The notes under the pieces: generated by a model | Databases searched by the model: none | What the model was told of the DNA's origin: nothing | The model's input: the letters and a program-made list of their open reading frames with translations, nothing else | Assembly: GCA_032158295.1 (NCBI GenBank) | Contig: CM063252.1 | Coordinates: 20,294,036 to 20,358,035 of the forward strand | DNA length: 64,000 nt | Direction of reading: 5' to 3' | DNA from: Pycnopodia helianthoides | Taxonomy: Eukaryota; Echinodermata; Asteroidea; Forcipulatida; Asteriidae | In this document: positions 36,101 through 51,613 of the stretch, piece after piece | Position numbering within the stretch: the stretch's first letter is position 1 | Layout: the number at the start of each line of letters is the position of its first letter | Program-made: the position numbers and the translations under genes

Positions 36101-38702
36101 ATTCCCCTTCTAAAATCAAGTCACATATAAGGCTCTTATACTGACCTGGATTGAAAGTAGAGTGAGCTGAGCCGGCAATCTTTGCCTTCTCCATAAGCAA
36201 AGAAATCCTGCAAGGAGAGAATTGCATCCTCCTTCTCCATGTCGCTTAATTCATTCTGGACGAAGCTGACAACAGCCATCATATCACCCACGTGGTTGGA
36301 TCTCACAACCATCTCTCGCCAGTTGCCACTGTCCTCAAAACTGTGGGACACGTCAAGTGGGGACTGCAAAAGGAACTGCTTGTAAGCCTAACAAATTGTA
36401 AAAAAACAGGATTAGTTAGTTGAGATATTTAACTATGTCCACAAAGTGATGGTAATAGTGATGATGATGATGACAGTATTGGTAATGATAAAAAAGGCAA
36501 TGATGATAGTGAAAATGGTGACAATAAATCAGTAACTAGATTCCATAAGGAGCCTTTCCAGAAAGTAACAATCTATTATTTTATCCTACTAAATCAACTG
36601 TTACCTTTTCAACATTTTTATGAGCTTGGCTGATGTTTTGGCACGGCCCTGAAGGGAGGCATACAACATTTTTTTCTGAAACAAAAAAAACACTGATATT
36701 ACTACATGTATTAGCATTTGAAGACCTAGTTATGCTTGTTGTGATCAAAGCACATTATGATAAAATACAGTAAGCAATAAAGTAAACAATAAAGTAAGCA
36801 ATAAAGTAAACATGCCACACAAAAATGAGATAAAAAGAGAAGAAAGCAATACTTTTCCATTCTCCAATGAATAGTCCAACTGTTTTCCTACTCCCATCTG
36901 CACCGATGCCTACATTGAATACTGATTTGTTTCGGTAACCATCAACAACAGGCTGAAGAAATACAACAAGTTAGAAAGACAGTGAATAAATGGCGAAGAT
37001 ACCTACGCAGCCCAGTGTTAAGGGTTTTATTTTTAACACTAAAAAAACTTCCCTGTTAGAGCTCCATCTGTCATGTGAAAAAAACTCATGATAGCAAGTG
37101 TCTTTGTTGAAACAACTGTAAATTTGAAAGAACAGTTTACAAGGATTTGAAAGGAAGTTGCTAAAAAGCGCAAACTGCAAATGCAAAGTACACATTAAAA
37201 TATTAGTCTGAATCAAGACTTCAAGAGTCTAACACTACACAGAGTAGACAATCCTAATGTTCATCAAATTATTAATGATGGTTCCAAGTCTAAGTAAGTA
37301 GTTTAAAGGTTTGTCTTTCAATTCTAAATGAAGACATAACCATTATAAGTTTGTTTGTACAATTGAACAAAACATTGATAGCACTTACTGATGGCTTTAT
37401 TCTTTCCAGATGACAACACAATCCCTCAAACTTCTTAGTTCTGTCAAGAGTTTCTGTTGAGCCAACTGCAGCTTCTTCTTTGATCAGTTCATTTGTGAAT
37501 TTCAACAGTACACTAGAATTCCTTAGCTGTTTCAGGTCTAGTTGCTTCTCATATGAAAGTTTCCATAGAGGTGTGACAGCTTCTCTGAGTTTGTTGTTAA
37601 GATACTCTGTTGCTTGATCTGTATTGGCTGGTTGCTGATGTTGAACCACCTCTTTTGTTTCCGCAAAAGCTGACGTAAACTCTTGGAGAGGCTTTTCTAC
37701 TTCTAATTCTGCTAGCTGACTTGGCTGTACTTTTGACTTTGTCCGACGCTTGGGCTTGATTGGCTTGGTTACTGTCGAGCTTTGTCGCTGGAAGACACTG
37801 AATCTGATGGATGAAGAAACAACAAGCTATTTAAAAGATATGTGAACTAGATGTCAGTGTCCGTTGCACTGCACTAATGTCCTGTGTATAAAGTTTCACT
37901 ACAATGCAAACAAAATGTCAACTAATGTTTGTTCTTATAACTATGTCCATAACTATACTTATGACGGGTTCACAAAAATTTATAACAAATATATCCATAG
38001 TGAACATTATTCTAGAAAGAAAAAAGCAGATCCACACTTCCGTTGTAAACATATTGGACTGATTGATGTGTGAGCATGTGTGCGGATCGGACAGATCGGA
38101 CACAAAAGTGCTTTCAGAAAAACACAAAACTTAAGGAACTGAAGGTGCTGTAGACATTGTCCCACTTACTAAGTTACCATCAACGACTGTTGTAGACCTA
38201 ACAATAACAGTGGTTTTCCCACAAAGTACAACTCTCAAGTCAACAACTTAAGTAAACAAATTCAGTAAATTAATGTCATTTAAGTTTTAATGCCTATATT
38301 TTATTTTTAATATAATGAATGTAACGGAATTTCTTTTTCAAGAAACATGTACAAGTTATGAGTGCTTTTTCAATTTCGTTATATTGTTCATCATTAATTT
38401 ACACATTGACTCTCGGTTTGGGGTTACAATCATCACAACAACCCCAAAAATTGTTGAGTTTTTGTAGAATATATTAAATAATTGTCTAGTTTCCGGACAT
38501 TACGAAAAAGGAATTGCCATCAAAATCCATTACAAAAGAAGAATAAATCGACACCAAAATGTCTGAAATATGTCTCCAAATGTGTTAAACACTTAAACTC
38601 ATAATTTTGAATAAAAGTATCCACACGTCAAACGAATTAAAAATGATATTACCTCCAGATTGTTAACACACGTGTAAAATGTTTTGAAATGGGCGCCGCC
38701 AT
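33132..38702 (-). CDS. TRMT2B: TRMT2B, mitochondrial uracil-C5 methyltransferase
   Basis: SAM-dependent m5U methyltransferase of the TrmA/RumA family; the human protein modifies mitochondrial tRNA and 12S rRNA. Exons in transcript order: 38702-38653, 37803-37389, 36952-36853, 36675-36605, 36387-36146, 35647-35331, 34588-34469, 33919-33820, 33255-33132 (TAA). Phases join to 512 residues (human about 504). The basic N-terminus [12 protein letters not shown] looks like a mitochondrial presequence, and there is no RRM, which argues against TRMT2A. Seen: [23 protein letters not shown] motif [11 protein letters not shown] (about 359-369), [22 protein letters not shown] in place of [15 protein letters not shown] around the catalytic Cys, and the end [23 protein letters not shown] and the lysine after the Cys are TRMT2B-like as I recall. 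Introns 6 and 8 carry tRNA-derived repeats. Divergent from MEAF6; the start codon sits in a YY1-like AAGATGGCGGC. Confidence 0.95.
33381..33452 (+). mobile_element. tRNA-like element in TRMT2B intron 8
   Basis: A 72-nt cloverleaf-like sequence. The acceptor arms GGCTAGA / TCTAGTC pair with one G-U. The D arm is GCTC AGTTGGTA GAGC. The B-box is GGTTCAAATCC. The anticodon stem has a mismatch and the loop lacks U33; the T stem has one mismatch. A tail AATTTTTCTTTGTTCAACCC follows. I read it as a tRNA-derived SINE or tRNA pseudogene, not a working tRNA gene. If taken as a tRNA the anticodon would be GTA. Confidence 0.6.
34910..35266 (+). mobile_element. tRNA-derived SINE, copy 2 (TRMT2B intron 6)
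   Basis: A-box-like TGGCCAGTGGTTTA at about 34917 and B-box GGTTCGAATCACG at 34975, then the same body as the copy at 5676 (CTTGTGTCCTTGAGCAAGAC...). It ends in GAGCACTGTATAAGAAGCC and an ATT-rich tail (to about 35266), typical of SINE ends. Antisense to the host gene. This copy looks more complete than copy 1. Confidence 0.78.
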
Positions 38703-38848
38703 CTTGTCCCAATCACAAATTTTGACTTGGCCCATATAAACTAAGAGTAATTCTGATTGGCTTAGAAAAAAGGTTCCGCCCAGAAAATTGGCCGAATGAC
38801 CAATCAGTGGCTTTCATGGTAAGAGCTTCATCCGGGAATCCGGGCAAA
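38703..38848. promoter_or_regulatory. Divergent promoter TRMT2B / MEAF6
   Basis: Only 146 bp separate the two start codons. CCAAT boxes: 38709-38713 and 38800-38804 on the plus strand, 38756-38760 and 38787-38791 as ATTGG. No TATA box in a suitable place. The TRMT2B start is inside AAGATGGCGGC, a YY1 consensus, as often seen at housekeeping promoters. The shared use is inferred from layout. Confidence 0.65.
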
Positions 38849-42089
<3,241 letters not shown>

Positions 42090-44098
42090 ACAATGCTGAG
42101 ATCAAAGGTCAAATGGGCAGGATCGCTTTAGCTGACCAAGTATTCCAGCAAGGATGAACCTGTGCATCTTTTCCAACAGTCTGACCTATTGTCAAAAAAA
42201 GAATTTTGAGATTGTTGAGGTTCTTGCCCTATTTTGAATTTGAAGTGTTCAAGTGTGTCTTGTCAATTGTTTGTAACAGTAGAACAACAAATCAGTACTT
42301 TGCCCTGCGGTTTATCTTCAGAGATGTGTTATTTCATGTCATGATTTATTTTTCTCTCTCAACATGGACCAAAGCTTATCTACGTTTGGCAGTTGTTCAC
42401 AATTTCTACAAGGGCTATGTAATAACAAAAAAGTTTGTAATCAATCTTAAATGTAGTGGCCAATGTTCATGTTTTAAATAAGCCGATTATAATTTTGTTT
42501 TAGTTGACATGCTTTAAGTTTCTTGTTTTCTAATTTTCTATGCAAGTTTTTGTCATCTGTTTACTCTTCTAATAAAGTAATGTATTGTATTTTTATTTTG
42601 TTAACTTTAGCAAATTGATTGATGTGAGAATGTTTTAAAATAAATTTGGGGTAACCTTCGATTTAGCAACTGCAGTCCAAAATTAACATAAAATTAATGC
42701 AAGAAAGGGTTATAAGTGAAATTTTAACACTTTAGTATTATCTTGACTGTAAAGGAATATTCAATGAACTTGTACAATGTGATTTTAGGTTCATTATTCA
42801 ACTTCAGGAGGTACACATGAGCAGATCCTTTCATGTTAAACTAGGTATTCAATTGACATGTGAAAATGTATCTAGACATCTTGCTTTGTTCCTTCACAAT
42901 GTCTACTATAAAAGTTATAGATTTGTTGTTTTTCAACATCTGTAATAAAATCAGAGTTTTTTTTCAAAATTTCAACTATCAATTTTCGCGGTTACCTTTT
43001 CAGAAATGAATAAAACTGCCTCCGATATTGAAATAATAAAAAACACTCTTATAAAATAGAATTCAAAATTTGAATACTTGTTCCATAAGATAAATGTATA
43101 TAGAGTACATGTACAGCAAGTGTATATTTTTTAGACATTGAGAATTTTGAGAATGTTTGGTAAAGTCATTAAAAAATAGTTGTTTAATCTTTTAATATTT
43201 GGCAGACATGTAATATGATGATTATGTTAGTATCAACAGTCTGAAGACAGAGTGTTATTTTAGTGGATTCACTGCGGTTAATGATAGATAGGTTTCTCCT
43301 TACGAGCTAAAAAAAACCTGCAATGAGACTTTTTTAAAGAGAAATCACTTATATCAACCATATAAGACACTTGGTAGGTTTCAGAGGCGAATACATGTTA
43401 ATAAATAACAAAATGTTTCTGTCTTGCAATTGTTTTCATATCAGTAATCACCGTTTATTTTATAAGCCTGTACAAATTTGTAAATTTTGCATATACAAGA
43501 ATGTGTGAAATAAAACAAAATGACATATGTACATAGAAATCAAATTTGGATGTGAGTTATTACTGTTAATTGCACTCAAATAAAATAAAAAATCCTCATC
43601 AAATTGAACATGTTTTCGCAAATTTTACCATTCATCAAAACATTTTGATTTTATAGCGAATAAGTTGAAGAGTGTACAGCTCACGTTTTTGAGAGCTGGT
43701 AACAGAGAAAACCATTCCAAGAAATATTGTTTAGATTTCTTCAAAACACAGTAAAAAATATATATATATTAATCTTTATATCATTCTAGTAACACACAAT
43801 ATACATACATCTCTTTTGAGTGGTTGTGGTTGTTCAACTTTAGATTGTTTTTCCACCTTGCACAGTTTCAAATCCTACTAATCTTCATATCGCCAAAATT
43901 GAAAAGTTACTTTGCTTTAAAGTTTGTTCATGGAGTTATAGCTAATAAAGAAAACAGTTAAGTTGATCAATCCGTTTTTTTGTGTAATTTAACAAATTTT
44001 CTGGGTGAGAATTGAGGTATATGAACGCAACACCAGTTTCCCCCAAATCTCTTTCTTTTAACACATCAAAAAGGTAGAATGATAAAACTCCTCTGACT
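42090..44098. other. Convergent 3' region between MEAF6 and OSTM1
   Basis: The MEAF6 3' UTR ends probably near the AATAAA at 42571. The remainder is AT-rich, with several AATAAA-like words on both strands, including a minus-strand candidate for OSTM1 at 43454-43459. No gene or structured repeat recognised. Confidence 0.55.
42571..42576 (+). terminator. Putative MEAF6 poly(A) signal
   Basis: AATAAA (TTCTAATAAAGTAATG), 482 nt after the stop codon, followed by T-rich sequence. Confidence 0.5.
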
Positions 44099-47051
44099 CT
44101 AGTTCGTTCTGTCATCTGTGAGAAAGTCCTCACCATGTTCTGGTAGTGTTGGTAGGCTCTGCCTTGTATTTTGTGCATGAGTCTTTTTCATTCGATTTAC
44201 TGCAGGTTTGAGACAAAGCATAATCATGATCAAGAAATACATCATTGACAGTCACACAATTCACGAACAGCATGTCATTGTATTTAGTAATTGTTAATAC
44301 TTGTATATATTAATTATATTAATAGTGTTGAGGTAAAGGGTAAGTTATTTATGAGTAACTGCGATATAAACCAATATGCCTTGAAGGAAAGTAACTGACA
44401 TTTCTCTGGATGAGCTGGGATGGGGGAAAGGGAAGCAGTGAGTGCTAGTACGTACTTTCAGTCTTGTGTATATTAACTCTTAGATCCACCTCAAAACTCT
44501 GTTCAAGTTGAATTAGTCAAATGACAGATTATGCGGTCCATATTGATGGCAAATGCAATACTAGAAAAAATGGGTATTTTTTCTCCAATACTCACATTTC
44601 ATCAACTTGAGCTCAGTTTTGGTGGTATGGACTTTTGATCCAAAGTAGAAGAAGATCGGGAGTGAGCAGAAAAACATGCTGATGGAAACTACAGACACGA
44701 CATCTCTCTCTGCGTTTGTGCAGTTGTAAATGGTGCTCCATACCTTTCTTGTACTGTTCATCTGGTGAAAATTATAGATAGTGTATTTAAGTCATTTCAT
44801 TTTATTCCGTCTCTTTTGGAGAACGTTTAATTTAACAAAAACATCAACTTTGTTGCCTACCTGTTCAACACAATCTACGCAGATATCTTCAACACCCCCC
44901 ATGGAGTGGAAAAATTTGCACAGATTCTTGTATACCACAGAACAATTAGTGCAAACATTCTCACCACTCTGTTGACAAAAGATAAAGGCAAAATATTTCA
45001 ATACTCTCCTCTAAAAAAATGACAATTAGTTAAAAACATACACTTGTAAACAACATTATAAAGAATATAACATCATTCATGTCATGAGTAATTAGTTTTA
45101 GTGATAATCAATTATTTATTTACACACAAAAAAAAACCACATCACACACACACTAGTGGTTAGTCGTAATTGGGGGACAGTTGAGTTTGCTATTAAAAAA
45201 AAGTGGATATTAGAGATGGTTGGGAAAAATCAATAATATAAAAATCTCCCTCATCTAAGAAACTTACAGCTGCTGCTTTATCAAAGCAAGCAAGTGTCTT
45301 GTTGATGTGTTGTTGGAATTTGACAACATCATCAGTCACTTCACACCCGGATGGTTGTTTTTCCTTCTCACAGGAGCCCATGTCCTTGAAGCAGTCTATG
45401 ATATAAGACAACAAAGTACAATCAGTGTTGTACTATTAAAATCACATTATTTTCCAAACAAGAAACTTTGTTATTGGACAACAAAATAAAACTGCCTTGG
45501 ACATACAACAGAATTGTTAAGTTTGCTACAGGTGTATGGCACTAAAACGGATGAAAACAAGGAGAAATCACCTGAAAAGTTGCCTACCTGATTATTAAGC
45601 TGTTTTTGACATCAGTGCTTTAAAACAGGAAAATCTTCTACAATTTAACTGACACATGAAAATAAAATGTAAAACAGGGTGTCCAATGACACTCACTATG
45701 GCCCACTATGATGAGTGGGTAAGAAGGGGGAAAAGCTAAGCTAAATTATTCTTACTTTTACAGCTTCCCTTGTTCCATAGTTTTTTTAAAAACTCATGAG
45801 TCTCTCCAATTATTTGTACTCGATCAGATCTCAGCAGTGGTCCATCACATGTTGACAGCTGGAGTAGACAAGACAAAAGGTACTTTGTTCGAATTATTAC
45901 AAATCAAGCGCATTTGCCACAAGTGCATAGAATAAATCTATAAATGCCCCCACACAAAAAATATTTAACAAATAAAAAATTAAAAATATATACAAAATAA
46001 TAAAATGGTATATAAATAAATAAATAAATAAATAAAAATGTTTAAATAAAAAACAACTCCTACAAAACCCAACAACGAAAAAACAGGCAATTTGCTTTAT
46101 TACAGTAAAACCAAAACATATTCTTCACAAGGTAAATAACGGGTATAGTCAATACAAAACATTAACAACGAAACTTCCTCTCCAGAGTGAAATTTGTGTT
46201 TGGTTTAATTAAAATTCAATTTATCAGTGATTAGATTAACAGCAGAACAAACAATATTATTTATTTGTGGAATTGTCACAATTGAGTTAAATCGTTCAAC
46301 TTGAAATAGTCTAACTCTGTAGCTGTTTATAAATTATATGGTAAAATATTAAATAGTAATATTTACATGCATAAAATGCCAGTGTCAATTACAACAGTGA
46401 TTTAACAAATAAAGAAATATACAAAGCAATTTCTAATTAATGTCATAAATATGCCACAAAACTGAGCCCCACAAAATAAAATAAGATCAGCTCAATCTCT
46501 TTCACTGTACAAAAATGGAGGGGACCTCAGGCACAAGCAGGTGGCACCAATTTCACTTCCCTAAAAAAGAGGTGTTATCTCTCACCTTTTCTATGTCCTT
46601 GAATTTTTGATCAGCTTCTATAAATACGTCGACACAAGTTTCACAAAATTGGAGTGGCTTGGAAAATGCGAGAGCACAGTAGACAAAACGTGATGATACA
46701 CTTGCATATTCCTGTAACAGCTGTAGACAATCTGCATCCAAAACAGGGATGAAGTGTTTCTCAGTGTCAGAGCTCAGGATGTTCAGACCATCCTGTTTGT
46801 GTACGTGCTGAATCGAATATGCAGTTTTCCTGGTGTAGTTTTCCGTACTGTTTCGAACAAGATAACTTCCGCCGTAAACTGTATCAGTCGTATCGAAAGT
46901 ATCCGTAGTGTTAATGAGGTCTCCCTCAGTACATCTAAGATGTATTAAAAACGACAAAAACCTTGAACATAAGGAGTTTCGACATGGTTTTGTGCCAGAC
47001 GTAGGTTATTTTCAGTTTCGGTTCAACTTCCTTCTTTGTGGACGTCGCCAT
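44099..47051 (-). CDS. OSTM1: OSTM1-like lysosomal membrane protein, with apparent frameshift in exon 1
   Basis: Type I membrane protein; in mammals the beta-subunit of the lysosomal chloride/proton exchanger ClC-7. Exons in transcript order: 47051 (or 46985) to 46586, 45858-45756, 45395-45268, 44968-44861, 44761-44596, 44199-44099 (TAG). Seen: the Cys-rich luminal domain (CLQLLQEYASVSSRFVYCAL, FCETCVD, LCKFFHSMGGVEDICVDC), many N-glycosylation sequons (NTT, NST, NYT, NKT, NCS, NCT), KVWSTIYNCTNAERD just before one transmembrane helix in exon 5, and a short basic cytosolic tail. The frame from ATG 46985 (MSKLLMFKVFVVF, signal-peptide-like) hits TAG. The luminal frame is open one base away. 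A one-base difference within T runs at about 46948-46961 would join them to 334 residues, the length I recall for human OSTM1. This is either an assembly error or a real null allele. Confidence 0.9.
46012..46036. repeat. (TAAA)n microsatellite in OSTM1 intron 1
   Basis: Six TAAA units inside an AT-rich intron. Confidence 0.8.
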
Positions 47052-47369
47052 TTTAACTTTATTTTAGCCTCTTTCACTTGATTTCAAAATAAATTTCTTA
47101 TAAACTACTTTTATATAATACTTATGTTAATTTGTAACATCGATAAAAATGAATTTTGTCATTCAAGCAACATTTATTAAAACAAATTGTATATATTAAT
47201 TTATTGAAAACATTTTTAAAGATTAAAATGTTGAATAAAAAAGATTACAATTTAGTCAGGTTCGGGGCTAAAGGGTACACATTTTTCGTAGGGTTTGTAC
47301 AGTTATGGTCTGGTATCTGTCAACGTAGTCATATGTGCTTCTGCGAACTCAAACTAGCATAGTGTAACA
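47052..47369. promoter_or_regulatory. Divergent promoter OSTM1 / MRPS31
   Basis: The outermost OSTM1 ATG (47051) and the MRPS31 ATG (47370) are 318 bp apart and point away from each other. The OSTM1 ATG lies in AAAATGGCGACG, a YY1-like context, with a nearby purine-rich GAAGGAAGT. The MRPS31 half is AT-rich and lacks an obvious TATA at the right distance. Shared regulation is inferred from the layout. Confidence 0.5.
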
Positions 47370-50300
47370 ATGAGCAGAATTTGGCGTAGAATTCCTCTGA
47401 TCTATGGTGTTAAACACGAGTAAGTGCTTTTTTAAATAACCACTACTAACTTATGTGAACTTACTCTTGATAGTTGCGATGGTTTTAACCCCCAGTTCCC
47501 GACAGACGGAGTGGGGGCCTCGGCTGCACGCAGTGTGAAGTGCAGGGGGCTGGCTGCAGAGCGGGGCCGGGGCCGGCCGCGCGGAGACTCCGCCGAGCGC
47601 AGCCGGGGAGCCCCACTACCTTGGACCATGGAGGCCTCCATGCCTGGACCATTGAACTACCTCCATGCTTGGACTTGAATTACGCCGCTCCGCTCATTTG
47701 GTGTTACATATAGAAATTATAATGCAGGGCCACTTCCAAAGCCATACAAGAACTTGGAAGAAGATAGTGGTGGCTTGTGGGTGTACAGCGGTTTTTTTAA
47801 CCAGTATTAAAGAGATGATAATGCTATCGTCTCCAAGAACCTCATTTATAAATAGGTATTTAAAAAAATCATGTGCAAAATCATATTCAAAACGTTTTGC
47901 TCTTCGCATTTATACACCTACAGTTCTTTTTTAAACCGCCAAAATTAGGCACTATGTGTTCTTTGTACTCGCCTTGAACTCAGGATGGGCCCAGAAAATT
48001 AACTCCAGAAAAAAACAAAAATTGCAAAAATCGATAAATTCCCATTGTCTTCAGAATACTTAATCAGCATTACTTTTCAAAAGAAGATATGGCTGCTCCC
48101 AATGTTGGTTATCGTTGTGCGAAGCATACCATTGATTATCGGCATGCTTGCATATGTTGGAGAGACGAAACTGGTATACTGTGGGCATCTAGCCATCAGC
48201 CACCCCTTTTTTGTGGGGGGGGGGGGTGGAGGCTAATGGCTAGAGAAAGCAATGAAGAGGATCAAGGAATATATTTTTCGCAACTAGATGCAGTAGAGCT
48301 ATTCAAGAGTCTGGGAAATCACATCAAATCAAATGTGTTAATATTTTCCCTATTGATTTTGTATGATTGTAAAATAGAATGTACATTTATTTTTAGTGTT
48401 TGCAATTTTGTTTTATTTTCAGGCCTTTGATTTGGGCAAGATTTAACATCTCCAGATGTGTACACACAACAACTTGCAGGCTTGACTCGCCGAAAGAAAA
48501 TGAGGAGAGCAATAATAATGAGTCGCCATCAAAGACTCCACCAAAGAGTCATCTTTCAGCTGACAAACTCCTCAGCACCCTCACAGGGTTAAAGGTTATG
48601 AAGAGTTTAGATTCAAAGGTTGGGAGGTCACCAAGGTTAAGGTCAGCTGCAGCTGATTTTCTTCACCTTAAGGAGAAGAAAGCTGATGAAAAAGACAGCT
48701 CAAGTGATGACATTCAAAGGTAACAACTGATGCTATTGTATTTTAAGAATGGAATGGGAGATTTGTTTTGGGGGACACTAGGTGGCAGCAGACTTACCGG
48801 GTAAATCCATTGTTCTTGGAAATGTTCTTATGCTCAGAATTGTAAAAACATTGTAAATTTACCTGGTAAGTCTGCTGCCAGATAACGTTCCAAAGTTCCC
48901 CAATGTTGGAATTTACCACTAGTTATTGATTTGTGTAGTTTATTATCAAGATAACTTCAATACTGCCAATCAGTGCTCTCATATCAGGCGCCTTACATTC
49001 TGATATCTTTGCAGAACATTTCACATGCCAAAATATGGTTTACTGTCATCGCATGCCAAACTATGGTGCATTTTATAAACAATGTGTGTGTATCTTTTCC
49101 CTTCTGCTTTCTCAGTCCAGAGATCATTCAGAAAATGGTGCTGGAGAATGTTACTAAAGTAGCTGAGATTTTCCCTGAGAAGGAAGTTGTTGAGTCGGAT
49201 TTACTGAAACAGCTACGGAGGCACGATGAGGCAACTGCAGCTGGTCAACAGGGGGACCTAGATGCAGTTAGGTATGTTGTTTGGAATACATTGAGTTTAC
49301 TGGGAGGAGGGGAAGGGTTCTGTAGTACATGATTGGACAGGTCATTTACAAAAGGCCAAACTCCATTGCTTTACTATTAGAAAGCTTTTTAATTTGCTTT
49401 AGATTGAATCTAAAAGTATGGTAATTTGTGCCCTTGATGAAATATTCCTGATGACATTACATGAAACTTTCAAGCTCCATGGTATGATATTACACTTTCT
49501 GCACTGGGGAATGAATTTTATTTAGCATCAATTTAGGCAGACACTAGTCTGCTCATCACAGCTTGGTACCTTGAGCATAGATGAATAACTCCCACCTGGT
49601 TAATAGTCTACTGTAATACTACATTTTTCTGTCAAGACACTTTAAAGTTGTGGCACTTACCGTTCACAGACGACTGTATTATTTCTTTGCTCTTCCTGTA
49701 CAGCTCAATTCTATCGGGGATCAAAGTCCAGAAGCAAACAACCCTTCGAAAGAAAATAGAACATACAGTGAGTGATGATAGAGCACTAACAGAGATGTTA
49801 GGGAACCAGTTTGGAGAAGAATCAAGACGAAGTGAAAAACCAGAGCCGTATAAACGACAACAGATGTAAGAGCTTTAGTAAATGGGGAAAAAACAACATG
49901 GGACGTCTGACTTTAGTCTACAAATTTTGACAAATAAGATTAATCCCTCTTGTAGAGTGATACAATCGGTTAAACTCCTCAAGATAATTGATGATTACAG
50001 AATTATTTACAAAATAAATGATTGTGAATTTTCTTGTCTTTCCATAGGAGAACGTTATTTGACCGTCAGAGACTGAACTTATTCAAAGTATCTTCTGATA
50101 AAGCTCCTAAAACACAAGGTTGGTATTTATACACTAAAGCAGTAAAGCAAGATACTAATAAGAACCACACTGCACAATACCATAAATCCTAGAGATAACA
50201 CTTTTTAAACAGGTCAACAATGAAGGATTTAACATTAAAGTGAAACTAATTCCGACTACCCATCCTCTTGACAACAGTTGTACTTTTTATATATTTATTT

Positions 50301-51108
50301 GTGTATCTTTTATATTAACAGCGTCAGTTGACACAGAGACTGATGTCCTGACACTCTGGGATAAGGAGGAAAAGAAGAAGCTAAGGGCATTGTCGCACTC
50401 AACAATAAACCATGGATTTGAGGAAATGATCAAATGGACAGAAGAGGGAAAGTTATGGCATTATCCAATCAATAATGAACAAGGTTGGTAGTTTCTGAGG
50501 TTTACCCTCTAGTGTTCCAGTATGTTTTTTGAATCATTTTGTGAAAAGGTTGTTGATGTTGATACAGCACATTGCCTCAATGGATCTAACTGTGCCTAGG
50601 AATCAGATCAATATATGACATCATTATTTCTTCTGATGATAAAATGAAATTCTTAACATTCACAGAATGAGTAGTTTCAATTGTCACAGCATAAAACACA
50701 TGACTTGGCTGATTGATAGAATGATCTTACAGTGGTTATGCTACAGTGAAACTTTATATTTGCAATAATGCCCCAACTCCTTTGACTTAATGTTCAAGAT
50801 CATAACTCAAAACTACTTGATTTCTAAATTTTCTTATCTGTATTTCAGGTCTGGAGGAGGAGCAAGCGATTGGTTTTCATGAGCATGTTTTCTTTGACCA
50901 TCTTCTTGAAGATCTTCCCCAGATTGAACCAATTATTAACTTTATGGAACTGGTTTGTGTTGGGTTGAGTAAGAATCCATACCTGACAGTGCAGCAGAAA
51001 CACGACCACATAGAATGGTTCAAGAAATACTTCCTAGAGAGGGAAACTGTGATCAAGGAAGCCCTAGATGCAGAGAAAGCTGATGAAGCCAGAGGAATGG
51101 TTGTGTAA
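47370..51108 (+). CDS. MRPS31: MRPS31, mitochondrial small-subunit ribosomal protein mS31
   Basis: Metazoan-type component of the mitochondrial 28S ribosomal subunit. Exons: 47370-47419, 48423-48719, 49116-49271, 49704-49865, 50048-50118, 50322-50483, 50849-51108 (TAA); phases join to 385 residues (human about 395). The first exon encodes MSRIWRRIPLIYGVKH, an amphipathic arginine-rich mitochondrial presequence, which fixes the start. The N-terminal third is low-complexity and poorly conserved. Seen in the C-terminal half: LTLWDKEEKKKLRAL, NHGFEEMIKWTEEGKLWHYP and INNEQG, GFHEHVFFDHLLEDLP, and FMELVCVGLSKNPYL then HIEWFKKYF, all close to human MRPS31 as I recall. Intron 1 contains an odd GC-rich block, and intron 2 a hairpin repeat. 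Head-to-head with OSTM1. Confidence 0.95.
47495..47625. other. Strongly GC-rich block in MRPS31 intron 1
   Basis: About 130 bp at well above 70% GC (for example GGGGCCGGGGCCGGCCGCGC at about 47562), in an intron otherwise near 35% GC. Just downstream is a two-fold direct repeat CCTCCATGC(C/T)TGGAC, about 25 bp apart, and the palindrome CATGGAGGCCTCCATG. It encodes nothing recognisable. It may be a GC-rich repeat insertion; origin unknown. Confidence 0.6.
48768..48903. mobile_element. ~135-bp foldback MITE in MRPS31 intron 2
   Basis: TGGCAGCAGACTTACC at 48783-48798 recurs as an exact reverse complement at 48865-48880. The inverted arms extend imperfectly to about 45-50 nt each (GGGGGACACTAG... 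and ...GTTCCAAAGTTCCCC), with a short unpaired middle. The left arm reads CACTAGGTGGCAG, close to a CTCF core. Non-coding; probably one copy of a dispersed family. Confidence 0.75.
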
Positions 51109-51613
51109 TGACAATTCTGATTTCTTCAAATGACTGTGTTAATGAATCGAGAGTGGCGCCTTTCATTCATGAGTAAAAAAAGATCTACTTGACATTTTGT
51201 TGATAAAAAAGATCCACATTTATTAAGAGGTGCATTACAGGATGGTTTTGTTCAATTGTCTTAAACCAGTAGTTCTGGTCGTTATGTCTTGTTCAATAGT
51301 TGCCAGATGCATTGTCTCTTGGATAACAATTAGTGAAAAGTCTTTCACTGATGCAGTGACTTGGAAGAGTTAAAGACAAGGATTTATGAAAGAAACCGAT
51401 CACTGTTTCCTAAGACATCTTTAATCAAAATTGAAACATTTTTGATGATAAAATATCATGCACCATCTGATCTTTAAAAGAATTTGTTTTTGAACAAGAG
51501 GTATGATCAATGATAGGTTCTGGTCAGTAAAGCAATTTCAAAGGTGAGCTTTCTATAAACGTGATGCGTGTATAGGTTCTCCTGAGAAGGTGCTATAATC
51601 AAATTGAAATAAA
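51109..51613 (+). other. MRPS31 3' UTR
   Basis: Non-coding sequence from the stop to an AATAAA at 51608-51613. Nothing structured seen. An earlier cleavage site cannot be excluded. Confidence 0.5.
51608..51613 (+). terminator. Putative MRPS31 poly(A) signal
   Basis: AATAAA (TTGAAATAAACATTC) 500 nt after the stop codon. Confidence 0.4.

Noticed and set aside
33132..38702. Assignment as TRMT2A
   Set aside because: There is no N-terminal RRM, a mitochondrial-type N-terminus, and NPARAGL/CCKP in place of DPPRAGL/SCNP.
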